Below are positions 9,512 through 18,554 of a stretch of DNA of 64,000 nucleotides, piece after piece. The translations under genes and the position numbers were made by a program. Where the stretch lies: assembly GCA_942492715.1 (NCBI GenBank), contig CALOFW010000012.1:310001-374000 (forward strand). Reading direction: 5' to 3'. Source of the stretch: Sva-07 sp942492715. Its GTDB lineage: Bacteria > Actinomycetota > Acidimicrobiia > Acidimicrobiales > Ilumatobacteraceae. Within the stretch, counting starts at the first letter, position 1. Each line of letters opens with the position of its first letter. The notes beneath the pieces are model-generated. The model saw only the letters and a program-made list of their open reading frames with translations. It did not search any database and was not told where the DNA came from.

Positions 9512-9539
9512 CCCCTGAGCAGGGCTCCCTGCTCAGGGG
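9512..9539. terminator. Bidirectional terminator hairpin with the xylanase stop codon inside it
   Basis: Perfect 13-bp inverted repeat (arms 9512-9524 and 9527-9539) followed by TTCTT on the + strand. It directly follows tRNA-Cys. The TGA of the convergent GH10 gene (9533-9535) lies in the right arm, so one hairpin probably ends both transcripts. Confidence 0.8.
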
Positions 9540-10852
9540 TTCTTCGCGTCCGGGGCCCGTCGTCGTGCCAGCACGATGACTGCGCCGACCACTGCGAGCG
9601 CCCCCGCTGCAACGACGAGTGCGACGATGGTGCTCGAGTCGTCACCCGCCTGCTCCGCGGGAGGGCTGGTCACGGTCGGTGCGGTCGCCGGCTCGGTCGG
9701 GACGACGTCGGTGGTCGTCGGCTCGGGCTCGGTGACGCCCAGCACGTCGGCCATCGCCTCGGCAGCGGGTTTCGGCGTGTCGGCAGCGTCGAACCAGAGC
9801 GCGCCGCCGAACGCGCCACCGGTCGTGTCGGGCGTCGGCGGGAGACGATCGGTGATGCCCCACACGACGAACGTGTCGCAGGAGTCGGCGTCGAGGCATG
9901 CCGACATCGAGGTGGCGTACGCATCCGCCTGGAAGGCGAGGGTGTCGGGGCTGGCGATCTCCGTCACGGGGACCGGCACGTCGAACTCGGTGATCGCCCA
10001 CTCGAGACCGAGATCGGTGACCCACCCCGGGAACGTCGCGAAGTCGACCGGGTCGGGCGACAGCAGGTGGGCCTGGAACCCGATCCCGTCGATCGGGACC
10101 CCGGCCGAGGTCAACGAGGCGATCGTCGACTGCACGCCGGCGCACTTCGCGACCTGTGCACAGTCGGATCGATCGGCGGTGGCGCCGGGCACGATCGTGA
10201 GCCCGCTGTCGACGGCGTCCTGCGTGACCGAGAGGTCGTCGTAGAAGTCGTCGTAGAAGAGGAGCGCATCGGGGTCGGCGGCTCGGGCGGCCTCGAATGC
10301 AATGCGGATGTAGTCGTCGCCGATCACCTGGCGCCACAGCGAGTCGCGCAGGGTGCCGTCGGGGAGGAAGGCCTCGTCGACGACGTCCCACTGGGTGACG
10401 ACGCCCGGATTCCGCTCGGCGTACCGGCCGACGACCTCGGTGACGTGGTCGGCCAGGACCGTCGCCAGCGTCTCGGCGGTCCAGCTTCCGCCGACGATCC
10501 AGTCGGGGAGCCCATCGGGGCTGATCAGCCCGTGTCCGCGAACGGTCAGTTCGTTCCCGGCGGCGAAGTCGACGAGTGCATCGGCAGCGGCGAAGTCGTA
10601 CAACCCGGGCTCGGGTTGGACGACGCCGAAATCGATCTCGGAGACCGTGGAGACCATGTTGACGTTGTCGATCAGCAGCCGGCGGTAGGCGGCGTCGGCG
10701 TCGAGCGAAGCGACCGTGACCGCAGCACCGAAGTTGAGCCCGGCAGCGTCGGCGGACGGACGCAGCCCCGCACCCTGCGCACCGACCTGGGAGACGACTG
10801 CGAGTGCGAGGATGCTGCCGACCGCCAGGGTTCGCATGAGTGGTCGCCGCAT
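9533..10852 (-). CDS. GH10 family xylanase-like glycoside hydrolase, membrane-anchored
   Basis: Predicted secreted endo-beta-1,4-xylanase or related GH10 enzyme, 439 residues from the ATG at 10852 (MRRPLMRTLA). That start puts a Sec-type signal peptide ending near VGAQG at the N terminus; an upstream ATG (10990) would bury it. Barrel motifs: VRGHGL; WDVVDEAF with the acid/base Glu; YDDFYDD; and ITEFDVP with the nucleophile Glu. The residue before the acid/base Glu is Asp where GH10 normally has Asn (WDVVNE). The tail is a Thr/Pro-rich linker, one membrane helix (STIVALVVAAGALAVVGAVI) and a basic RRR end, so it should stay on the cell surface. TACCGT lies 10 nt before the start. Divergent from phoH. 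Confidence 0.82.
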   Translation of the reverse strand: MRRPLMRTLAVGSILALAVVSQVGAQGAGLRPSADAAGLNFGAAVTVASLDADAAYRRLLIDNVNMVSTVSEIDFGVVQPEPGLYDFAAADALVDFAAGNELTVRGHGLISPDGLPDWIVGGSWTAETLATVLADHVTEVVGRYAERNPGVVTQWDVVDEAFLPDGTLRDSLWRQVIGDDYIRIAFEAARAADPDALLFYDDFYDDLSVTQDAVDSGLTIVPGATADRSDCAQVAKCAGVQSTIASLTSAGVPIDGIGFQAHLLSPDPVDFATFPGWVTDLGLEWAITEFDVPVPVTEIASPDTLAFQADAYATSMSACLDADSCDTFVVWGITDRLPPTPDTTGGAFGGALWFDAADTPKPAAEAMADVLGVTEPEPTTTDVVPTEPATAPTVTSPPAEQAGDDSSTIVALVVAAGALAVVGAVIVLARRRAPDAKNP

Positions 10853-11019
10853 CGCAGCCGTGACGGTAGTGCGGCGCCGAGCGGCGTTCGCGGCATGGCA
10901 GCCAGACGCTCGATCGCACTCGCACGAATCGAGAACCTCGTTGCGGGTCACCGGTCGCCGACAAGTAGCCTGAACTCGGCAACTCGGCACACCGTGCTCG
11001 TGTCGCTCCCATCCACCGC

Positions 11020-12018
11020 ATGACCACGAGCACTTCCACCACGACCGTCGTCGTTCCCGGCACCCACGTGATGACCGCCCTGGTCGGCCCGCGTGATCGT
11101 CATCTGCGGCAGATCGAGCAGCAGTTCCCGACGGTGCAGATCAGCGTGCGGGGCAACGAGGTGCGCATCTCGGGCGACGACTCCGCCGAGGTGGTCGGCG
11201 TCGCCGGACTGTTCGAGGAGTTGTCGACCCTGCTCCAGAGCGGTCAGCAACTCGACGACTCGATGGTCGACCGTGTGGTCGCCATGGTGCGGGCGAGCGA
11301 ACGGCCGAGCGAAATCCTCACGCACCAGGTCCTGCGCGGTGCGAAGGGCCGCCAGGTGAAGCCGAAGACCGCCGGGCAGAAGCGCTACATCGACGCGATC
11401 GACCAGAACGTGATCACGTTCGGTCTCGGCCCGGCGGGCACGGGCAAGTCCTGGCTCGCGGTGGCGATGGCGGTCCGGGCGCTCCAGGCCAAGCAGGTGC
11501 AGCGGATCATCCTCACCCGGCCCGCGGTCGAGGCGGGGGAGCGACTGGGGTTCCTCCCCGGCGACCTGATGGCGAAGATCGACCCCTACCTGCGACCGCT
11601 GTACGACGCGCTGTACGACATGCTCGACCCCGACGCCGTGCAACGGCTGTTGGAGCGTCAGGTGGTCGAGGTGGCGCCGCTGGCGTTCATGCGCGGCCGA
11701 ACGTTGAACGGCAGCTTCATCATCCTCGACGAAGCGCAGAACGCGACGCCGGAGCAGATGAAGATGTTCCTCACGCGCATCGGGTTCGGATCGCGAGTGG
11801 TCGTCACGGGCGACACCACCCAGGTCGACGTTCCGACTGGCAAGAGCGGTCTCGGAGGCCTCGAACGGACGCTGGCTGGCATCGACGGGCTGGCGTTCGT
11901 GCGCTTGTCGGGCGCCGACGTCGTGCGCCACAAGATCGTGGCCGACATCGTCGCCGCCTACGAGCAGCAGGACGAGCAGCGCAACACGCAGCAGGACGAC
12001 CAGGCAGCCGGCCGGTGA
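11020..12018 (+). CDS. phoH: PhoH family ATPase
   Basis: Cytoplasmic P-loop ATPase, 332 residues. A KH-like N-terminal part with NEVRISGD, then the PhoH domain: FGLGPAGTGKSW (Walker A), ILTRPAVEAGE, GFLPGDL, FIILDEAQNAT (Walker B) and VVTGDTTQVD. Overlaps ybeY by 4 bp (GTGA). PhoH-YbeY pairs are widespread and linked to ribosomal RNA processing and quality control. The 167 bp upstream is shared with the divergent GH10 gene. Era, often in the same operon, lies 13 kb away here. Confidence 0.93.
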   Translation: MTTSTSTTTVVVPGTHVMTALVGPRDRHLRQIEQQFPTVQISVRGNEVRISGDDSAEVVGVAGLFEELSTLLQSGQQLDDSMVDRVVAMVRASERPSEILTHQVLRGAKGRQVKPKTAGQKRYIDAIDQNVITFGLGPAGTGKSWLAVAMAVRALQAKQVQRIILTRPAVEAGERLGFLPGDLMAKIDPYLRPLYDALYDMLDPDAVQRLLERQVVEVAPLAFMRGRTLNGSFIILDEAQNATPEQMKMFLTRIGFGSRVVVTGDTTQVDVPTGKSGLGGLERTLAGIDGLAFVRLSGADVVRHKIVADIVAAYEQQDEQRNTQQDDQAAGR

Positions 12019-12521
12019 CACCTCGATCCGGCAACGACGTCACGGTCGTCGCCGCCGACGAGCGCATCGCCGACGATTCGCCCGAGGTCACCGTCGACCT
12101 CGACCGCTGGGAGCGACTGGCCGGAGCGGCGCTCGTCGCGGAGGGTGCAGTCGGTGAGTTGACGTTGACCTTCGTCGATGCATCGGAGATCGCATCGCTC
12201 AACGAGGAGTACATGGGCAAGGTCGGCCCCACCGACGTGCTGTCGTTCCCGATGGACGACGAACCCACACCCGGTGTCCCGACGCTGCTCGGCGACGTGG
12301 TGATCAGCCCGGCGGTGGCAGCGCAACAGTTCGCGGACCATGCCGGCACGCTCGACGACGAGCTCGCCCTGCTCGTGGTGCACGGCGTCCTGCACGTGCT
12401 CGGCCACGATCACGCAGAACCGGAGGAGACGGCGTCGATGCGGCGACGCGAACTCGAACTGCTCGAAGCGCACCATTGGTCGGGCCCCGCCCCTTCCGGG
12501 TTCCGTCAGACCCACGACTGA
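12015..12521 (+). CDS. ybeY: YbeY endoribonuclease (16S rRNA maturation)
   Basis: Zinc-dependent single-strand endoribonuclease needed for 16S rRNA 3' maturation and ribosome quality control. The zinc motif HGVLHVLGHDH is near residues 123-133, and the conserved TDVLSFPMD strand precedes it. 168 residues, usual length. The GTG start overlaps the phoH stop, so the two are translationally coupled. Confidence 0.94.
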   Translation: MTPRSGNDVTVVAADERIADDSPEVTVDLDRWERLAGAALVAEGAVGELTLTFVDASEIASLNEEYMGKVGPTDVLSFPMDDEPTPGVPTLLGDVVISPAVAAQQFADHAGTLDDELALLVVHGVLHVLGHDHAEPEETASMRRRELELLEAHHWSGPAPSGFRQTHD

Positions 12522-12527
12522 GCCGGA

Positions 12528-12533
12528 TACTGT
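12528..12533 (+). promoter_or_regulatory. Putative leaderless -10 (TACTGT) for the DUF2510 gene
   Basis: TACTGT is 6 nt upstream of the GTG at 12540. Confidence 0.45.
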
Positions 12534-12539
12534 CGGCCC

Positions 12540-13592
12540 GTGTCGTACCCGACGTCGCCGCCGTTGATGCCGCCGCCGGGCTGGTACCCCGATCCGGAGT
12601 TGGCGTGGACCTGGCGCTGGTGGGATGGCTCCCGGTGGACCGACCTGCGAGCACCACAGACCGTCCCGCCCGAGCGCGACCCGTACTCGCTGTCGTCGTG
12701 GTTCGAGCAATCGGTCGAGGCGTCGAAGCGAGTGATCGTGCGGGTCGGGTTCGTCGTCCTCGCACTCTGGTGCGTCACGGCGGTCCTGGTGGGGGTGTTC
12801 GCCTTCTCCGTGTTCAACAGTGGCAAAGGGCGTGAACTCCGTGACCTGATCCAGTTCGACCGCCTCGTCGACGGCAACACCGTCGAGCTCACCAGCGCCG
12901 AACGGGACCGGTTGGGCGAGTTGTTCGGCGACATCGCCCGAGCCGCGGTGCCCTGGATGGTGGTGCTGTTCGTCGTGGTGCTCCTCGCATCGACATGGGC
13001 TTGCGCACTCGCCGCACGGGTTGCCGACCGCGTGGATTCGTCGACCGTCGAGAGCGTCTCCCGTCCCGCCGACACCACCGACGCCCTGCGTCGCGTGCCG
13101 GCGGTCGTGGCTGCGGTCGTCGTGATGTCCGTCGTCGCTGCTGGCGTGGCGGCGATCAGCCTGCTGCCGCTGTTCGTCGCGGTCGCTGTCGACGCGAACG
13201 GGGGGACGATTGCTGTCACCGCGGTGTTCGGCTCGATGGCAGCGGCCGTACTCGCGACCTGGGTGGTCGTGCGACTGTCGCTCTGTGTGGTCCTCGCGGC
13301 GGTGGGCGGTTGGGGGATCGGCGTCCGACGGAGCTGGGCGCTCACCCATGCTCACTTCTGGGGTGTTGCGGGCCGCCTGCTCGTCGCCGGGTTCATCGCG
13401 GGCGCAGCCACGTTCCCGTTGAGCTTCGTCAACTCGTTCGGCTGGTCGATCGGATTCACCACGTGGCTGGTGTCGTTCCTCACCCTCCAAGCGATCAGCA
13501 GTGCGATCTCCACGGTGGTCACCGTTCCGGCGCAGGTGGTGCTGGTGCGCCACCTCTCCGGACGGCAGGGCAACGGGCGCATCGGCGGGTGA
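12540..13592 (+). CDS. DUF2510-containing integral membrane protein
   Basis: 350 residues, function unknown. The N terminus is a DUF2510 module (GWYPDPELAWTWRWWDG, residues about 14-30), a short tryptophan-rich domain common in actinobacterial membrane proteins. It is followed by about six hydrophobic segments (roughly residues 62-90, 138-165, 180-213, 222-255, 270-300 and 302-335). A soluble stretch between segments 1 and 2 holds FDRLVDGNTVEL. The GTG start at 12540 keeps the DUF2510 module at the extreme N terminus. It sits 18 bp after ybeY but appears to have its own promoter. Confidence 0.8.
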   Translation: MSYPTSPPLMPPPGWYPDPELAWTWRWWDGSRWTDLRAPQTVPPERDPYSLSSWFEQSVEASKRVIVRVGFVVLALWCVTAVLVGVFAFSVFNSGKGRELRDLIQFDRLVDGNTVELTSAERDRLGELFGDIARAAVPWMVVLFVVVLLASTWACALAARVADRVDSSTVESVSRPADTTDALRRVPAVVAAVVVMSVVAAGVAAISLLPLFVAVAVDANGGTIAVTAVFGSMAAAVLATWVVVRLSLCVVLAAVGGWGIGVRRSWALTHAHFWGVAGRLLVAGFIAGAATFPLSFVNSFGWSIGFTTWLVSFLTLQAISSAISTVVTVPAQVVLVRHLSGRQGNGRIGG

Positions 13593-13702
13593 CCGGAGGC
13601 CGGACTGCCCCTCGGCCCCCTCTCCCTGAAGTCGTAGTGTCGCGTCGCATGGGAGTCCACGTGCTCGAACGGATCGGTTCGTACTGAACGGTTCCGTCCA
13701 CG

Positions 13703-13708
13703 TAGTTT
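13703..13708 (+). promoter_or_regulatory. Putative leaderless -10 (TAGTTT) for the SDR
   Basis: TAGTTT is 8 nt upstream of the ATG at 13717, in a 124-bp gap with no other gene. Confidence 0.45.
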
Positions 13709-13716
13709 CGGCGGCC

Positions 13717-14466
13717 ATGGAGATCACACTCGACGGCAAGGTCGCACTCGTCACCGGCGCATCGAAGGGCATCGGCAAGGCCATCGCGGCTTCGCTCGCT
13801 GCCTCCGGTGCCAAGGTGATGATCAACAGCCGCAAGCAGGACCAGCTCGAGGCAGCGGCAGCCGAGATGACGGGCGAGGTCGAGATCTTCGCGGCGAACG
13901 CCGGCGACGCCGACGCCGGCGAACGCGCGGTGTCGGCGACGATCGAACGCTTCGGCGGCCTCGACATCCTCGTGAACAACGCGGCGACCAACCCGTACTA
14001 CGGCCGCACACTCGACGTCGACAAGGGACGCTACGACAAGACGTTCCAGGTCAACCTCGAAGCGCCGCTGCTGTGGTCCAAGGCGGCCTGGGAACAGTCG
14101 TTCAAGGACACGCCCGGCACGATCATCAACATCGCCTCGGTCGGCGGTCTGCGCACCGACGGCGGCGGCCTCGGCATCTACAACCTCACCAAGGCAGCGC
14201 TGATCCACATGACGCGCCAGCTCGCCTCCGAGCTCGGCCCGACCCGAGTGGTCGGCATCGCGCCCGGACTCGTCGCGACCGACTTCGCCGCGTTTCTCGT
14301 CGACAACTTCGGCGAACAGCTCGCGGCTCGGATGCCGTTGCAGCGCCTCGGCGACCCGCAGGACATCGCGAATCTCGCGACGTTCCTCGCCAGCGACCTC
14401 GCGAGCTGGATCACCGGCGAGACCTACGTGATCGACGGCGGCGCCGGCGTCGCTGCAGCCGGCTGA
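13717..14466 (+). CDS. FabG-like SDR oxidoreductase
   Basis: Classical SDR of 249 residues: TGASKGIGKA at the N terminus, NSRKQ after strand 2 (basic residues, consistent with NADPH), NNAATNP, INIASVGG, YNLTK catalytic pair, and the C-terminal GETYVIDGGAG typical of FabG-type enzymes. The substrate is not evident. It converges on menE with a 6-bp gap and no obvious terminator. Confidence 0.87.
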   Translation: MEITLDGKVALVTGASKGIGKAIAASLAASGAKVMINSRKQDQLEAAAAEMTGEVEIFAANAGDADAGERAVSATIERFGGLDILVNNAATNPYYGRTLDVDKGRYDKTFQVNLEAPLLWSKAAWEQSFKDTPGTIINIASVGGLRTDGGGLGIYNLTKAALIHMTRQLASELGPTRVVGIAPGLVATDFAAFLVDNFGEQLAARMPLQRLGDPQDIANLATFLASDLASWITGETYVIDGGAGVAAAG

Positions 14467-14472
14467 TCGCAT

Positions 14473-15525
14473 TCAACTGCGCCGGAGCTTGCCGATCGCG
14501 GTCCGGGGGAGCGATGCGACGATCTCGAGCCGGCGCGGGGCCATGTGCGCGGGATGGTGCTCCTTGATGTGGTCGCGCAACGACTCCAGCGGCGGCGGAT
14601 CGCCGACGGGCACGACGACGGCCTCGACGACCTGACCCCACTCGTCGTCGTCGACGCCGCGCACCAGCACCTCGGCGACGCCGGGATGATCGGCCAGCGC
14701 GGCCTCGACCGCCTCGGGCCAGACGTTCTCGCCGCCGGTGATGATCAGATCACCGCGTCGTCCCTCGACGTGGAGGCGCCCGTCGTCGAGCCAACGCCCC
14801 AGGTCACCGGTGGGGAACCAGCCGTCGGCGTCGACGGGTGTGGTGCCGTCGCGGTAGCACCGCAGCAGCATCGGACAGCGCAGCCGGATCTCACCGCGGT
14901 CGTCGATCTGCACTTCGACACCGTCGAGGGCGACACCGTCGTAGACCACGCCGCTGCCGGTCTCGGTCATGCCATAGGTGGTGACGCAGTTGCTCGGTCG
15001 GTCGGCCGGCGGACGGCTCCCGCCGAGCACGATCGTGCGGAAGCGGTCGGTCCGCACGCGGGAGAGCGTGGTCGCGACGAGCGACACCAGGGTGGCGTCC
15101 GAGGCGTTGACGGCGTCGGCGTCGAAGCCGGGCAGCACGGTCAGGTCGGTGCCGGTGTGGAGTGCCCGCGTCACGACCGACAGACCGCCGACGTGCGACA
15201 GGGGGAGACACGCCAGCCAGTGGTCGTGCACGGTCACGCCGAGCCGTGCGGAGGTCGCCGCCGCCGATGCGGCAACCGCCTCGTGGGTGAGCACGACGCC
15301 CTTCGGTTCACCGGTCGACCCGCTGGTCGCCACGATCAGCGCATCGCCCGGCTCGACGGGCTCACCCACCCGCATCGCAGCGCACACGGCAGCCTTGGCG
15401 GACGAAGGAAGGCGCTGGTCGACCGGGAACGCGGCGTCACCCCGATCCCAGATCCGCTGGAGCTCGTCGACGAACTCCACACCGCCGGGTCGGTCGATCG
15501 CGACCAGCAGGGCCGCCGAACTCAC
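14473..15525 (-). CDS. menE: o-Succinylbenzoate-CoA ligase (MenE)
   Basis: Adenylate-forming enzyme activating o-succinylbenzoate with CoA in menaquinone synthesis. 350 residues, the short length typical of actinobacterial MenE. Motifs: ATSGSTGEPKGV (P-loop), PLSHVGGL, TTYGMTETGSG, PTGDLGRW, and C-terminal GKLRR with the catalytic Lys. The start is the GTG at 15525 overlapping the amidase TGA (GTGA). The men genes across the next 8 kb support MenE over a generic acyl-CoA ligase. Confidence 0.86.
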   Translation of the reverse strand: MSSAALLVAIDRPGGVEFVDELQRIWDRGDAAFPVDQRLPSSAKAAVCAAMRVGEPVEPGDALIVATSGSTGEPKGVVLTHEAVAASAAATSARLGVTVHDHWLACLPLSHVGGLSVVTRALHTGTDLTVLPGFDADAVNASDATLVSLVATTLSRVRTDRFRTIVLGGSRPPADRPSNCVTTYGMTETGSGVVYDGVALDGVEVQIDDRGEIRLRCPMLLRCYRDGTTPVDADGWFPTGDLGRWLDDGRLHVEGRRGDLIITGGENVWPEAVEAALADHPGVAEVLVRGVDDDEWGQVVEAVVVPVGDPPPLESLRDHIKEHHPAHMAPRRLEIVASLPRTAIGKLRRS

Positions 15526-16928
15526 GACGTGATCGGGTCGATCGGCGTGATGGCGCCGACCAGGGCCTCGATCTCGGCGGCGATCGTCAGCACCCGGAGG
15601 TCCGTGAACCGATCGCCCATCACCTGGACGCCGACGGGCAGGCCGTCGACGACACCGGCGGGCGTCACCGCGGCGGGGGTGCCCAGGAGGTTGGACGGGA
15701 TCACCGGACGAATCGTGTCGGTCATCATCTCGACGCCCGACTCGGGATCGAGGTCGGCCCCCGGGGTGAACGCACGCTGCGCCCACGTCGGCGAGATCAA
15801 CACGGGATACTCCTGGTGGAACTGGGCCCATGCCCGCATCACCCCGTAGCGCTCGATGTGGAGGTGCTGCACCTCGGGCACCGTGGTGGGTCCCGAATCG
15901 GCATCGAAGCTGTCGAGGAGGGCGAGGGCATCGACACCGAGCACCATTCCGAGCAGCTCACGTTGCGCGCGGACGTCGTCGATCATCAGCCGTCGCCACA
16001 GGTCGACGGTCTCCTCGTAGCTCGGTGGGGTTGCCTCGACGACGTCGTGGCCGGCGTTGGCCAGGCGATCGGCGACCGCACGGATCGCCCCGGCGATCGC
16101 GGGATCGGTGGAGCCTCCCGGCGGATCGGCGACCACGGCGATGCGCAGTCGCTCACCCGGTGCCGCGTCGGTCAGAGTTGCCGTGACGCTGCGGGGGTCG
16201 CGCCAGTGCTGTCCGGCGAGGATCCCGAGCCCGGCGCGTACGTCGGCGACCTGCCGCGCCATCGGCCCTTCGACCACCATCAGCTGTGACGACAGGCCCA
16301 TGTCCTCCGGCGGCACCACCGTGGCCATCGGGATCACACCGACCGTGGGCTTGAGCGAGGCGATCCCGCAGCAGTGAGCCGGGTTGCGCAGCGACCCGCC
16401 GATGTCGTTGCCGAGACCGATCGGGCTCATCCCCGATGCGATCGCGGAACCTTCGCCGCCGCTCGAGCCACCTGCGGTGACGTCAGGATTCCAGGGATTC
16501 CGGGTCGGGCCGTGCAGCTGGGAGTCGGTGTGGACCCGCAGCCCGAAGTCGGGGAGATTGGTCCGGGCGAAGGGGATCGCACCGGCTGCCCGCATCCGCT
16601 CGACGGTCGGCGCGTCGATCGTCGCGATCGCCTCGGCGAGCGCGCTGACGCCGTTCGTGGTCGGGGTGCCAGCGACGTCGATGTTCTCCTTGACCGTGCA
16701 GGGCACGCCGTGGAGCACGCCGAGGTCGGCGCCGCTGGCCACGGCCGCGTCGGCGCGGTCCGCAGCGGCGCGTGCCTCGTCGGTGAGCAACCGCACGATC
16801 GCATTGAGCGATCCGTTGCACGCTTCGACTCGCGCCAGGTGCGCCTCGAGCACCTCCCGGCTCGACGCCTCCCGGTTCCGGATCTTTCCGGCCAATTCGA
16901 GCGCTCCCAGTTGCCACAGCTCCGTCAT
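15522..16928 (-). CDS. Amidase signature family hydrolase
   Basis: 468-residue amidase of the Ser-cisSer-Lys type. Lys in CTVKENIDVAG, glycine/serine-rich AGGSSGGEGSAIASG, and cis-Ser region NDIGGSLR. The substrate cannot be told from sequence (amide, carbamate or Glu-tRNA amidation are family options; the GatA role is unlikely without gatB/gatC nearby). The start at 16928 is preferred over 16946 because it leaves 20 bp, not 2 bp, before the divergent menA. It is translationally coupled to menE, an odd partner for a menaquinone gene. Confidence 0.83.
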   Translation of the reverse strand: MTELWQLGALELAGKIRNREASSREVLEAHLARVEACNGSLNAIVRLLTDEARAAADRADAAVASGADLGVLHGVPCTVKENIDVAGTPTTNGVSALAEAIATIDAPTVERMRAAGAIPFARTNLPDFGLRVHTDSQLHGPTRNPWNPDVTAGGSSGGEGSAIASGMSPIGLGNDIGGSLRNPAHCCGIASLKPTVGVIPMATVVPPEDMGLSSQLMVVEGPMARQVADVRAGLGILAGQHWRDPRSVTATLTDAAPGERLRIAVVADPPGGSTDPAIAGAIRAVADRLANAGHDVVEATPPSYEETVDLWRRLMIDDVRAQRELLGMVLGVDALALLDSFDADSGPTTVPEVQHLHIERYGVMRAWAQFHQEYPVLISPTWAQRAFTPGADLDPESGVEMMTDTIRPVIPSNLLGTPAAVTPAGVVDGLPVGVQVMGDRFTDLRVLTIAAEIEALVGAITPIDPITS

Positions 16929-16948
16929 GGCCCCATCATGGCGCACAC

Positions 16949-17809
16949 ATGAACCGTTGGATCACCGGAGCGCGTCCCCGGACCCTGCCCGCCGCCGTCG
17001 TTCCGGTCGCCGTCGGTGCCGCCGTGGCCGTCGGTGAGCCGACCGACGTCGTGTGGTGGCGCGTCGCCGCAGCGTTGCTCGTGAGCCTCGCCCTCCAGGT
17101 GGGTGTCAACTACGCCAACGACTACAGCGACGGCGTCCGTGGCACCGATGACGTGCGGGTCGGTCCCACCCGCCTGGTCGCCGGCGGTCTGGCGTCGGCC
17201 TCTGCGGTCAAGAAGGCGGCGCTGCTGTCGTTCGGGGTCGCTGCCATCGCGGGTCTCGCGATCGCGCTGTCGACATCGCTCTGGCTGCTGGTGGTCGGCG
17301 CGGCGGCGATCGCCGCCGGCTGGTTCTACACCGGCGGACCGCGGCCATACGGCTACATGGGGCTCGGTGAGGTGTTCGTGTTCGTGTTCTTCGGTCTCGT
17401 CGCCACCGCCGGCACCACCTATGCCGCGATCGAGTCGGTCGCGGCGCTGTCGATCGTGATGGGCTCGGCGGTCGGGTCGCTCGCATGTGCACTGCTGGTG
17501 ATCAACAACCTCCGTGACATCCCCACCGATCGGGAGGTCGGCAAACAGACGCTCGCCGTTCGACTCGGCGACCAGCGCACCCGGTGGTTCTACGTGCTGC
17601 TGATCGGGACGGCGTTCGTGCTCAGCGCGGTCGCAGCGGTCTGGCAGGTGCCCGTGCTGCTCGGTTTGCTGGCGTTGCCGCTCGCGATCGGCCCCGTACG
17701 GACCGTGCTCGGTGGTGCGGTCGGACCCGCGCTGATCGCCGTACTCGGCGAAACCGGTCGGCTGCAGCTGGTGTGGGGCCTGCTGGTCACCGTCGGTCTG
17801 GTGCTCTGA
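16949..17809 (+). CDS. menA: 1,4-Dihydroxy-2-naphthoate polyprenyltransferase (MenA)
   Basis: UbiA-superfamily membrane prenyltransferase joining a polyprenyl chain to DHNA. 286 residues with about eight or nine hydrophobic segments. First Asp-rich motif NDYSDGVRGTDD, second NLRDIPTDREVGKQT, and an N-terminal WITGARPRTLPAA characteristic of MenA. The ATG is only 20 bp from the divergent amidase start. The 3' end overlaps convergent menH by 23 bp. Confidence 0.93.
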   Translation: MNRWITGARPRTLPAAVVPVAVGAAVAVGEPTDVVWWRVAAALLVSLALQVGVNYANDYSDGVRGTDDVRVGPTRLVAGGLASASAVKKAALLSFGVAAIAGLAIALSTSLWLLVVGAAAIAAGWFYTGGPRPYGYMGLGEVFVFVFFGLVATAGTTYAAIESVAALSIVMGSAVGSLACALLVINNLRDIPTDREVGKQTLAVRLGDQRTRWFYVLLIGTAFVLSAVAAVWQVPVLLGLLALPLAIGPVRTVLGGAVGPALIAVLGETGRLQLVWGLLVTVGLVL

Positions 17810-18554
17810 GCAGCGACCACTCCGCGATCGCATCTGCGGTCGCCTGCGGGTGCTCGAGGTGCACCGAATGCCCGGCACCGGGGATCACGCGGAACGTCGC
17901 GTCGGCCAGCGAACTCGCCATGCGCTCGCCGATGTCGCGGAACTTGGCGTCGCGCTCGCCGGCGAGCACGAGGACCGGTGCGCCGATCTCGTGCAAGCGG
18001 TCCCAGAGCGGTTCCTGGGTCCCCGTGCCGGTCGACCGCAGGCTCGACGCCAGCCCAGCGGCGGTGTTGCGGAGCCGATCGTCACGCTGTGATGTCTCGG
18101 GGGTCAGCCCGGCGAACAGCGGATTGCCCAACCACTCGTCGATGAAGACCTCGACACCCACCGACTCGATGTGACCGGCGAGACGCTCGTCGGCCTCACG
18201 TCGGTGGGCGCGTTCCGCGTCGTCGTCGATGCCGGCGGTCGCCCCGATCAACACCAGCGCGCGAATCGAGTCGGGATGGCGGAGTGCTGCGTGCAACGAC
18301 ACGCGGCCTCCCATCGAGTAGCCGACGTAGCACCCCGGGCCCCCGGCGGCCACGAGCCGATCGGCGCTCGTCCAGAGGTCGCTGTCGGCCGGCGGGGGAG
18401 CGTCGCCGTGGCCCGGCAGGTCGATGGCGCGGATCTCGGCGCCGGGACGGTGTTGCTGCAGCAGCCGACCGAAGCCGGACCACGAGCGGGCGGTCTGGGT
18501 GAACCCGTGGGCGAGCACGAAGCGATCGCCGGGCGTGACCGCGTCGTGACGCAT
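17787..18554 (-). CDS. menH: MenH-like alpha/beta hydrolase (SHCHC synthase)
   Basis: 255-residue alpha/beta hydrolase. LAHGFTQTARSW near the N terminus, IDLPGHGD, nucleophile Ser in YVGYSMGGRV, Asp in VLAGERDAKF, and His in GAGHSVHLEHP. These are the features of MenH, which eliminates pyruvate from SEPHCHC. Assignment rests on GYSMGGR, LPGHG and the menA/menD neighbours, since hydrolases are hard to tell apart. The start at 18554 (TGATG) overlaps the FrnE stop by one base. Confidence 0.8.
   Translation of the reverse strand: MRHDAVTPGDRFVLAHGFTQTARSWSGFGRLLQQHRPGAEIRAIDLPGHGDAPPPADSDLWTSADRLVAAGGPGCYVGYSMGGRVSLHAALRHPDSIRALVLIGATAGIDDDAERAHRREADERLAGHIESVGVEVFIDEWLGNPLFAGLTPETSQRDDRLRNTAAGLASSLRSTGTGTQEPLWDRLHEIGAPVLVLAGERDAKFRDIGERMASSLADATFRVIPGAGHSVHLEHPQATADAIAEWSLLRAPDRR

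Noticed and set aside
9401..11023. 540-codon frame running through tRNA-Cys and opposite the GH10 gene
   Set aside because: It reads through a tRNA and a terminator and is antisense to a protein with clear GH10 motifs.
15522..16928. GatA subunit of the Glu-tRNA amidotransferase
   Set aside because: No gatB or gatC nearby, and the gene is coupled to menE; a general amidase is the safer call.
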